From assembly GCF_020026305.1 (NCBI RefSeq), contig NZ_CP075691.1, forward strand, positions 2,728,001 through 2,792,000: DNA of 64,000 nt, given 5' to 3'. Below the pieces are notes generated by a model. It saw only the letters and a program-made list of their open reading frames with translations, ran no database searches and had not been told where the DNA came from. This DNA is from Streptomyces sp. 135 (GTDB lineage: Bacteria > Actinomycetota > Actinomycetes > Streptomycetales > Streptomycetaceae). This document shows positions 27,451 to 34,772 of the stretch, piece after piece; position 1 is the first letter of the stretch; every line of letters starts with the position of its first letter. Position numbers and translations under genes: made by a program.

Positions 27451-28594
27451 CCCCGACCTCTCCCGCCTGCTCGACAACGGCTTCGACATCGTCGTTCACG
27501 CCGGTCACATCGTCGTGCGGCATATCCCATACGTCACCGAGAACCGCGCCGTCGAGTACGGATTCCTCACCTATCCCGTGACCGTCAGCGGAGACCGCCT
27601 GGTCTCCGGCACCGACCACCGCATCTGGTTCGGCGGGTCCACGCCGTGCACCGAGCACGGCCGCCCCCTGCCCCTCGCCAATCCGGAGACCCGGGTGGTC
27701 GCCGAGGGTATGCAGGCGAACTTCATGCTCTCCAGCAAGCCCAGCCCGAACGGGTATCCCGACGAGCACACGAAGATCACCGCGTACACGCGGATCATCG
27801 CCGACCACGCGCACGCGCTCAATCCTTCGGTGACCCCCACCCCCGGGGCAGCGTGGCAGGAGATCGAGGACGACAGCCCCTTCGTCTACCGGGACACAGC
27901 CACCTCCCGCGCCGGCATCGCGACCGTCAACCACCGGTTTCGAGGTCACAGCATCGTGATCGTCGGTCTCGGGGGAAGCGGTAGCTACATCCTCGACCAG
28001 GTGGCCAAGACCGAAGTCGACTCCATCCTCCTCATCGACGGCGACACCTTCGAGAACCACAACGCCTTCCGAGCGCCTGGCGCCCCCACCCTCGACACCT
28101 TGCGTGACCGTCCGCCCAAGGCCACCTACTTCGCCTCGGTGTACTCGAACATGCACCAGGGCGTGACCGCCTGCGCGCAGTACCTCGACGAGGACAACCT
28201 GGACCTGCTCAACGGAGCGACGTTCGTATTCCTCGCTTCCGACGACGCGGCCAGCAAGCCTGCGATCATGGACTGGCTCGAAGCCCACGACGTGCCGTTC
28301 ATCGACGTCGGCATGGGCATCGAAGAGATAGACGGCCGTCTCAGCGGACTGCTGCGCGTCACCACGAGCCTTCCGGGCCGCCGTGACACAGCCCGTCACC
28401 GCGTCCCGCGACCGGCACCCAAACGCGATGCCTACGCACGGAACATTCAGACCGCGGACCTCAACGCGCTCAACGCCATCCTGGCCGTCATCCGCTGGAA
28501 ACGCTCCATCGGCGTCTACGCCGACGCCACCGACGAGAGCCACACCACGTACTCGCTGATCACCAACGAGATCGCCAACGAGGATCTGCGGTGA
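27425..28594 (+). CDS. ThiF/E1-like adenylyltransferase with N-terminal E2-like domain
   Basis: This 389-aa protein starts at ATG 27425 behind GAAGGAG. Residues 172-385 are a ThiF/E1 domain: GLGGSG (181-186), LLIDGDTFENHNAFR with D205/D207 and R216, K233 in RPPKATY and D273 in FLASDDAA. These are the residues E1 and MoeB enzymes use to adenylate a Ubl C-terminus. The N-terminal 165 residues form a separate domain in which H65 precedes C75 by ten residues (H-RIWFGGSTP-C). That is the spacing of the HPN...C motif in E2 enzymes, so a fused E2-like domain is likely but unproven. The stop overlaps the next GTG (GTGA). Confidence 0.87.
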   Translation: MFTALLARDPDLSRLLDNGFDIVVHAGHIVVRHIPYVTENRAVEYGFLTYPVTVSGDRLVSGTDHRIWFGGSTPCTEHGRPLPLANPETRVVAEGMQANFMLSSKPSPNGYPDEHTKITAYTRIIADHAHALNPSVTPTPGAAWQEIEDDSPFVYRDTATSRAGIATVNHRFRGHSIVIVGLGGSGSYILDQVAKTEVDSILLIDGDTFENHNAFRAPGAPTLDTLRDRPPKATYFASVYSNMHQGVTACAQYLDEDNLDLLNGATFVFLASDDAASKPAIMDWLEAHDVPFIDVGMGIEEIDGRLSGLLRVTTSLPGRRDTARHRVPRPAPKRDAYARNIQTADLNALNAILAVIRWKRSIGVYADATDESHTTYSLITNEIANEDLR

Positions 28595-28992
28595 CCACAC
28601 AAGACGCCCTGCATCCCCTCTTCACCGAAACCTTCCCCGCAACGATGGACGAAGGGCTGCTCTACATCTCGGTCCCCTACCGCACCTGCAGCCACCTGTG
28701 CTGCTGCGGGTGCGGCCACGAAGTCATCACGCCGCTCTCCCCGGCTCAATGGTCCGTAACCTACGACGGCGAGAACGTCTCCCTCTCCCCCTCAATCGGC
28801 AACTGGTCCCTCCCTTGCCAGTCGCACTACTGGATCCGCGACGGCCGCGTCCGCTGGAGCCGCCGGTACTCGGCGGCGGAAGTGGATCAGAACCGGGACC
28901 GGGACCGTCGCTTGCTGGCGCGAGACACCCGGGAAACCGGGCCCACCCGGCTGTCCAGGCTCCGTCGCCATCTGCTGTTCTGGCGCCAGTAG
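28591..28992 (+). CDS. DUF6527-type Cys-rich protein of the ubiquitin-like operon
   Basis: This 133-aa protein starts at GTG 28591, overlapping the E1 stop. It is Cys/His-rich early: C33, H35, C37, C38, C39, C41 and H43 in RTCSHLCCCGCGHEV, then C76 and H79 in SPSIGNWSLPCQSHYWIRDG. This is the DUF6527 pattern, which I know as a companion of Multi_ubiq and ThiF genes. The residues could bind zinc like a treble-clef or RING-like finger, or supply a reactive Cys. The C-terminus is Arg-rich. The role (E3-like, substrate adaptor or effector) is open. Confidence 0.82.
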   Translation: MTTQDALHPLFTETFPATMDEGLLYISVPYRTCSHLCCCGCGHEVITPLSPAQWSVTYDGENVSLSPSIGNWSLPCQSHYWIRDGRVRWSRRYSAAEVDQNRDRDRRLLARDTRETGPTRLSRLRRHLLFWRQ

Positions 28993-29046
28993 GTGGCCCG
29001 GCGACTTCCCGGTACTGGTACTGCACAGCTGGAATTTAAAGGAACA

Positions 29047-29081
29047 GGAGGCCGGACGCCCCGAAGTGAGTCCGGCCTCTT
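29047..29081. terminator. Bidirectional hairpin terminator
   Basis: AGGAGGCCGGA pairs with TCCGGCCTCTT across a loop of about 14 bases. It lies between the DUF6527 gene on the plus strand and the integrase on the minus strand, so it can end both transcripts. Confidence 0.7.
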
Positions 29082-29098
29082 GACGTCCTGCAACGCCC

Positions 29099-30334
29099 TC
29101 AAGCCGCCTTGGCGACGGCCTGCGTGATCGCAGCACCCATCGCCCACTCGACGGCTGCCACGACCTCGTCGTCCGAGGACTCCAGGAGGTGTCCGTACCG
29201 GTCGACGGTCGTCGTGATCGACTCGTGGCCGAGGCGGGCCTGGATCACGGGCAGCGGGACCTTTCCAGCGATGAGCCAGGAAGCGTGGGTGTGGCGAAGG
29301 TCGTGGATGCGCGGGCGCTTGGTGAGGCCGGCGGTGTTGGCCGCGTCCAGGGCGGGCTTCCAGCGGTGCGCGTGGAACACGCCGGAGTGCCAAGCCCCGC
29401 CCTCTGGGGCAGTGAAGAAGAGGTCGGTCGGCTTCTTCCCCTTGCAGATCCGCTGGAACAGCTGCACCTGGTCGGGGGTGAGCACGAGGGTCCGGCGTGA
29501 CTTCTTGGTCTTGGGGGCCCCGAGGAACGTCCCGCCCTCGCCCCGCCGCTTCCACGCGCGCTGCACGCGGAGCGTCGGCCGCTTGGAGACGAAGGTGAAG
29601 TCCCGAGGCTGGAGCGCCGTCACCTCTCCCCACCGGAGGCCGGTGCTGACCAGCGCGTCAATGATGTCGATAGCGTCGGCACGTACGTACGCGCGCAGGA
29701 GGGCGTACTCCTCGGGCTCCAGGAAGACCTCGTCGTCCTCTGTGTCGTTCCCCTTGGGCAGCTTGGTATGTGCGCAGGGGTTCGAGTCGCGGAGAGCCGG
29801 GTCGGCGTCCACGGCCGACTGGAGGATGCTGTAGAGCAGGCCGTGGAGGTTGGCGATCGTCTTCGCCGCGTACGCGCGGCGCTTCGTCCCCCGGAGCATG
29901 CAGGGGGCCCGGTTTCCCATCCTGGAGATCCAGGATCCACCGACTGACGTGATCGCGAGTGATCCTCTCCCCTCGATCTGAGACGGACAGCTCTCCGAAC
30001 CACGGGACCATGTGGTTGTTGATGAACCTCGTGTAGTTGGTCCTGGTGTGCTCGGATATGTCGGTCAGGAGCCCTACGTAGGCGTGGGCGTAGGCCGGAA
30101 ACTTCTCCGCATCCGGCGTCGGCGGCTCGCTGATCTCGACGAAGCCCTCGCCCTTGACCCACCCCGGCGGCCATTGCTGTCCGTGACCATTGACCAGGTC
30201 GCGGAAACGTTCGCCTGCGTCTCATCGTCGAACGTCTCGCGGCACCAGCGGCCCGTTCGGGTGCCCCCGGCCCGCCACATGACGGTGTAGGAGGGGTCTC
30301 CGGACAGCCGGGGATTGGTCTTGATGTAAGCCAT
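29099..30334 (-). pseudogene. Tyrosine integrase, broken by two frameshifts
   Basis: The site-specific recombinase reads through three frames. MAYIKTNPRLSGDPSYTVMW begins at 30334. After a missing base near 30213 come ERFRDLVNGHGQQWPPGW and TNYTRFINNHMVPWFGEL. After an extra base near 29907 comes KRRAYAAKTIANLHGLLYSI. The catalytic part is complete: Arg in STGLRWGEVTAL, HDLRHTHASWL, HESITTTVDRYGH with the Tyr. It has the form of actinomycete integrases of pSAM2/phage type and starts about 100 bases from the tRNA-Ile2 3' end, its likely attachment site. Correcting two single bases would restore about 400 aa, so sequencing error is possible. Confidence 0.85.
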
Positions 30335-30438
30335 AGGAGTGATCGTACGAGGCTTCGGTGCGGCGTTCGTGCGGCGAACGCCTCGTCCGAGCTAGCGTGA
30401 AACCGGCATCCTCGCAGGTCACGACGTTTCTTCCGTGG

Positions 30439-30512
30439 TGGGGCGGGTGGGACTCGAACCCACGGCCGACGGATTATGAGTCCGCTGCTCTAACCGGCTG
30501 AGCTACCGCCCC
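30439..30512 (-). tRNA. tRNA-Ile2 (CAU anticodon, lysidine type)
   Basis: This 74-nt gene reads GGGGCGGTAGCTCAGCC at its 5' end (30512). The anticodon loop is CTCATAA (CAU), the T-arm is GTTCGAGTCCC and the discriminator is A. The acceptor stem GGGGCGG/CCGCCCC is perfect. A CAU anticodon with this body is typical of the Ile tRNA whose C34 becomes lysidine, although annotation tools often call it Met. The 3' end faces the integrase, so the 3' half is the probable attachment site. No second copy of that half was seen in the window. Confidence 0.88.
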
Positions 30513-30650
30513 TAACGGCGCGTCGCGCACATTTGTGCGCGCCGTCTGCCGCAGCATAGCCGCTCATACGATCTCCTGCTTCGGATGGTCGGCAACGCTC
30601 GACCATGATGACCGCAGGGCAGCCGTCGTGGTTCCCCGGGGTACGAAAAA

Positions 30651-30676
30651 GACCCCTGAGCGGCTCCTCAGGGGTC
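30651..30676 (-). terminator. Terminator of the tRNA-Asn genes
   Basis: GACCCCTGAG pairs with CTCAGGGGTC (10-bp stem, 6-base loop). On the minus strand it is followed by TTTTTCG. It is a classical intrinsic terminator just downstream of the two tRNA-Asn genes. Confidence 0.8.
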
Positions 30677-30687
30677 CTTCCGTACAG

Positions 30688-30760
30688 CTCTCCCGACTGG
30701 ACTCGAACCAGTAACCTGCCGGTTAACAGCCGGCTGCTCTGCCAATTGAGCTACAGGAGA
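30688..30760 (-). tRNA. tRNA-Asn (GUU), distal copy
   Basis: This 73-nt gene has 5' end TCTCCTGTAGCTCAATTGG, anticodon GTT in CTGTTAA, T-arm GGTTCGAGTCC and acceptor 3' strand CGGGAGA with discriminator G. It is co-directional with a near-identical copy five bases upstream and shares its terminator. Confidence 0.92.
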
Positions 30761-30765
30761 CCGAG

Positions 30766-30838
30766 CTCCCCCGACTGGACTCGAACCAGTAACCTGCCGG
30801 TTAACAGCCGGCTGCTCTGCCAATTGAGCTACAGGGGA
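30766..30838 (-). tRNA. tRNA-Asn (GUU), proximal copy
   Basis: This 73-nt gene is identical to the neighbouring tRNA-Asn except for compensated changes in the acceptor stem (TCCCCTG with CGGGGGA). The paired changes show that both copies are under selection. The two form a tandem transcription unit on the minus strand. Confidence 0.92.
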
Positions 30839-31055
30839 TCGTCTCGTTTGCATCGAACGCACCTACCTGGGAACTCTCCGGGCGGCGGTCGTTCGCTGCG
30901 ACACATACATTAGCGCAAGCAGGGGGGTGCTCCGCCAATCGGTATCCCCTCGGCCGATCAGCAGACGAGCGACAGACGAGTGACAGCCGCGCGACAGAAC
31001 GCGCGACTGAGGTGCGAGAGACGTGCGACGCCGACGCAAGGAAAGGGTGGCAGCC

Positions 31056-31358
31056 ATGCGGTACCGGCTCACATTCGTGGCGGGACTGGCCCTCGGGTAC
31101 GTGCTCGGGACCCGGGCCGGACGCGAGCGTTACGAGCAGTTGAGGAAGTCCGCCCGCGAGATCGCGCAGAACCCGGCCGTGCGCAACACCGTGGAGTCCG
31201 CGAGCCAGCAAGGGCGCGAGGTGGCGGGCAAGGCCTTCCATTCGGTCTCCGAGAAGATGGGCGACCGGATGCCCGACTCGGTCGCCGACCGGGTGCGGTC
31301 GCTGCGCGAGCGGGGACAGGGCTCCGGCGAGGACGACTGGGGCACGAGCAACACCTAG
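31056..31358 (+). CDS. YtxH-like small protein
   Basis: This 100-aa protein starts at ATG 31056 behind GGAAAGGGTG. A short hydrophobic N-terminus (YRLTFVAGLALGYVLGTRAG) with the GYVLGTRAGRERYEQL signature is followed by a long amphipathic helix (SAREIAQNPAVRNTVESASQ) and an acidic tail. This is the common actinomycete YtxH-domain type, probably peripheral to the membrane. Function unknown; related proteins are linked to general stress. Confidence 0.8.
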   Translation: MRYRLTFVAGLALGYVLGTRAGRERYEQLRKSAREIAQNPAVRNTVESASQQGREVAGKAFHSVSEKMGDRMPDSVADRVRSLRERGQGSGEDDWGTSNT

Positions 31359-31440
31359 CGGCACGCGGGCCCGTGACCGCCGGTGGCCTTGTGCCGCCGG
31401 GGGTACGGGACACCTGGTGCGGTGCGGCAGAATTCCTGGC

Positions 31441-32868
31441 ATGGGGATAGTCGCAGGGTTGGACAGTTCGCCCGATTTCACGCGCATTGTGGTCTGTGAC
31501 ACGGACACGGGCGCCGTACTCAAGCAGGGTTACGCCCCGCATCCGCTGGAGAGCGCGGAGGGGGGCGGCCGGCCCTCCGACGTCGATCCGCAGGCATGGC
31601 TGCTCTCCCTCGGCGAGGCGGCGGGCGGCGGGCTGCTCGAAGGCGTGCAGGCCATCGGCGTCTCCGCCCAGCAGAACGCGCTGGTGCCGCTGGACGGCCA
31701 CGGCAACACGGTGCGGCCCGCGCTCGTCGGCAACGACCGACGTGCGCAGGTGGCCGCCGTGGATCTGATCGACGCCCTCGGCGGCCGCGAGGCGTGGGCG
31801 CAGGCCGTGGGGTGTGTGCCGCAGGCCGCGCAGCCCGTGACGAAGCTGCGCTGGCTGGCCAGGACCGAGCCGGAGGCGGCGCGGCACGTGGCCGCACTCA
31901 TGCAGGCCCCCGACTGGCTGGTGTGGCAGCTCCTGGGCCGCCCCGCGCGGCGTACGACCGACCGCGGCGGGGCCTCCGGCACCGGCTACTGGTCGGCGGC
32001 GACGGGCGCGTACCGCCCCGACCTCGTCGAGCTGGCGCTCGGGCACCAGGCGATGCTGCCCGAGGTCATCGGTCCCGCCGAGCCCGCGGGGACGACGCCC
32101 GAGGGGCTGCTGATCTCGGCCGGCACCGGCGAGACGATGGCGGCCGCCTTCGGGCTCGGGGTCCAGCAGGGCGACGCCGTGGTGTCGCTCGGGGCATCGG
32201 GGTCGGTGATGGCCGTGCACCACGAGGCGCTGGTCGACGCGCGCGGGATGATCACCTCGCTCGCGGACGCCACCGGGATGCAGCTGCCGGTGGTGCACAC
32301 CATGAACGCGGTGCGGGTGCTGCGCGGCACCGCCGAGATGCTGGGCGTCGCGGATCTGGAGGAGCTGTCCGCGCTCGCCATGAAGTCGACGCCGGGTGCG
32401 CACGGCCTCGCCCTCCTCCCCTATCTGGAGGGGGAGAAGACGCCGAACCTGCCGCATGCCGCGGGGACGCTGACCGGGCTGCGGCGCGAGTCGATGAAGC
32501 CCGAGCATCTGGCGCGGGCCGCGTTCGAGGGCATGCTCTGCGGGCTCGGGGACGCGCTCGACGTGCTGCGCGTGCGCGGGGTGGACGTGCGGCGGGTGTT
32601 CCTGCTGGGCGCCGCCGCCGAGCTGCCCGCCGTGCAGGCGGCGGCTCCGATGCTCTTCGGTACGCAGGTCGTGGTGCCGCAGCCCGCGGACTACGCCGCG
32701 ATCGGCGCCGCGCGCCAGGCCGCGTGGGCGCTGACGGGGCAACTCCCGCTCTGGCAGGGGGCGGCGGCGCAGATCTTCGAACCGGGCGAGGAGCTCGCGG
32801 TGGGCCAGGCGGTGCGTCAGCAGTACTCGACGGTCCGGGAGCAGTCGCACCCCGGCGCGTTCTCCTGA
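31441..32868 (+). CDS. FGGY-family carbohydrate kinase (xylulokinase-like)
   Basis: This 475-aa protein has the FGGY kinase plan: an N-terminal phosphate-binding start (GIVAGLDSSPDFTRIVVCD), ISAQQNALVPLDGHG, NDRRAQVAAVDLID, the C-terminal ATPase half with LISAGTGETMAAAFGLG, VSLGASGSVMAVH and VFLLGAAAELPAVQAAAP. The best match by eye is xylulokinase, which phosphorylates D-xylulose, but other sugars are possible. ATG 31441 starts at the first strand. It stands alone, with no sugar isomerase or transporter beside it. Confidence 0.85.
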   Translation: MGIVAGLDSSPDFTRIVVCDTDTGAVLKQGYAPHPLESAEGGGRPSDVDPQAWLLSLGEAAGGGLLEGVQAIGVSAQQNALVPLDGHGNTVRPALVGNDRRAQVAAVDLIDALGGREAWAQAVGCVPQAAQPVTKLRWLARTEPEAARHVAALMQAPDWLVWQLLGRPARRTTDRGGASGTGYWSAATGAYRPDLVELALGHQAMLPEVIGPAEPAGTTPEGLLISAGTGETMAAAFGLGVQQGDAVVSLGASGSVMAVHHEALVDARGMITSLADATGMQLPVVHTMNAVRVLRGTAEMLGVADLEELSALAMKSTPGAHGLALLPYLEGEKTPNLPHAAGTLTGLRRESMKPEHLARAAFEGMLCGLGDALDVLRVRGVDVRRVFLLGAAAELPAVQAAAPMLFGTQVVVPQPADYAAIGAARQAAWALTGQLPLWQGAAAQIFEPGEELAVGQAVRQQYSTVREQSHPGAFS

Positions 32869-33038
32869 CCCACCGGCGGGAGCACCGCCCGGTCCTTGTG
32901 TGACCCCAGTTCTTTACCGGGGCTTATTTTTGACCGGGTCATGGGTTAATCGGTTGCCGCCTGAGGGGTCGGGTGCCGCAGGATGGGGGGCGGCCTCGCC
33001 GAACTCGCTGCCACCCGACCCCTTTCGAGAGACCGAGC

Positions 33039-34772
33039 GTGCTCATACGACTCCTGCGGACGTACCTGCGCCCGTACAAGAAACCGATCGCCCTGCTGGT
33101 GCTGTTGCAGTTCCTCCAGACCTGCGCCGCGCTCTATCTGCCCACACTGAACGCCGACATCATCGACAACGGCGTCGTCGAGGGGGACACGGGTTACATC
33201 CTCACCTTCGGCGGCGTCATGATCGCCGTCACCATCGTGCAGATGGTCTGCAACATCGGCGCCGTCTTCTACGGCGCGCGCACCGCCTCCGCCCTCGGGC
33301 GCGACGTCCGGGCCGCCGTCTTCGACCGCGTGCAGTCCTTCTCCGCGCGCGAGATGGGCCAGTTCGGCGCCCCCTCACTGATCACGCGGACCACCAACGA
33401 CGTCCAGCAGGTGCAGATGCTGGTCCTGATGTCGTTCACGCTGATGGTCACCGCGCCCATCATGTGCGTCGGCGGCATCGTGATGGCGCTCGGCCAGGAC
33501 ATCCCCCTCTCCGGGGTGCTGGTCGCCGTCGTACCCGTCCTCGGGATCAGCGTCAGCCTCATCGTGCGGCGCCTGCGTCCGCTGTTCCGCACCATGCAGG
33601 TGCGGCTCGACACGGTCAACCGCGTGCTGCGCGAGCAGATCACCGGCAACCGCGTCATCCGCGCCTTCGTCCGGGACGCGTACGAGAAGGAGCGCTTCCG
33701 CGGGGCCAACGCCGACCTGACCGACGTCTCTCTCGGCAGCGGCAGGCTGCTCGCGCTGATGTTCCCGATCGTCATGACCGTCGTGAACGTCTCGTCGGTC
33801 GCCGTCGTCTGGTTCGGCGCGCGGCGCATCGACGGCGGCGACATGAAGATCGGCGCGCTCACCGCGTTCCTCGCCTATCTCATGCAGATCGTGATGTCGG
33901 TGATGATGGCCACCTTCATGTTCATGATGGTGCCCCGCGCGGAGGTCTGTGCCGAGCGCATCGAGGAGGTCCTGGACACCGAGTCCAGCGTGGTGCCCCC
34001 GGCCGAACCGGTGCGCGAGCTGCGCAGCCACGGCCACCTGGAGATCCGGGGCGCGGGCTTCCGCTACCCCGGCGCCGAGGAGCCCGTCCTGAGGGCCATC
34101 GACCTGGTCGCCCGCCCCGGTGAGACGACCGCCGTGATCGGCTCGACGGGCAGCGGCAAGTCGACGCTGCTCGGCCTCGTGCCGCGGCTGATCGACGCGA
34201 CCGAGGGGCAGGTCCTGGTCGGCGGCGTGGACGTGGCCAGCGTCGAGCCCGCGCTGCTCGCGCGGACCGTGAGCCTGGTCCCGCAGAAGCCGTACCTCTT
34301 CGCGGGCACGGTCGCGACCAACCTGCGGTACGGCAATCCGGACGTGACGGACGAGGAGCTCTGGCACGCCCTGGAGGTCGCCCAGGCCAAGGAGTTCGTG
34401 GCGGGCCTGGCGGAGGGGCTCGACGCGCCGATCTCGCAGGGCGGCACCAACGTCTCCGGCGGCCAGCGCCAACGCCTGTCCATCGCGCGCACGCTGGTGC
34501 AGCGCCCGGAGATCTACCTCTTCGACGACTCGTTCTCCGCGCTCGACTACGCCACCGACGCGGCGCTGCGCGGCGCGCTGTCCCGGGAGACCGCCGAGGC
34601 GACCGTCGTCATCGTCGCGCAGCGCGTCTCGACCATCAGGGACGCCGACCGCATCGTGGTCCTCGACGAGGGCCGGGTCGTGGGCAGCGGCCGCCATCAC
34701 GAGCTGATGGAGAGCAATGAGACCTACCGGGAGATCGTGCTCTCCCAGCTGACGGAAGCGGAGGCCGCGTAA
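33039..34772 (+). CDS. ABC exporter half-transporter, degenerate-site subunit
   Basis: This 577-aa protein has an N-terminal six-helix exporter domain (about 15-310; LLVLLQFLQTCAALYLPTLN, LITRTTNDVQQVQMLVLM) and a C-terminal ATPase. The Walker A is GSTGSGKST, the signature is NVSGGQRQRLS, and the Walker B ends LFDDSFSALD, where Asp replaces the catalytic Glu. In heterodimeric exporters (TmrAB, LmrCD type) one subunit has this degenerate site. GTG 33039 follows CGAGAGACC. Its stop overlaps the ATG of the partner gene by one base (TAATG). It probably exports lipids, peptides or drugs. Confidence 0.92.
   Translation: MLIRLLRTYLRPYKKPIALLVLLQFLQTCAALYLPTLNADIIDNGVVEGDTGYILTFGGVMIAVTIVQMVCNIGAVFYGARTASALGRDVRAAVFDRVQSFSAREMGQFGAPSLITRTTNDVQQVQMLVLMSFTLMVTAPIMCVGGIVMALGQDIPLSGVLVAVVPVLGISVSLIVRRLRPLFRTMQVRLDTVNRVLREQITGNRVIRAFVRDAYEKERFRGANADLTDVSLGSGRLLALMFPIVMTVVNVSSVAVVWFGARRIDGGDMKIGALTAFLAYLMQIVMSVMMATFMFMMVPRAEVCAERIEEVLDTESSVVPPAEPVRELRSHGHLEIRGAGFRYPGAEEPVLRAIDLVARPGETTAVIGSTGSGKSTLLGLVPRLIDATEGQVLVGGVDVASVEPALLARTVSLVPQKPYLFAGTVATNLRYGNPDVTDEELWHALEVAQAKEFVAGLAEGLDAPISQGGTNVSGGQRQRLSIARTLVQRPEIYLFDDSFSALDYATDAALRGALSRETAEATVVIVAQRVSTIRDADRIVVLDEGRVVGSGRHHELMESNETYREIVLSQLTEAEAA

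Noticed and set aside
19840..30438. Second copy of the tRNA-Ile2 3' end (left attachment site)
   Set aside because: Scanning for the T-arm and acceptor words found no convincing repeat in this region.
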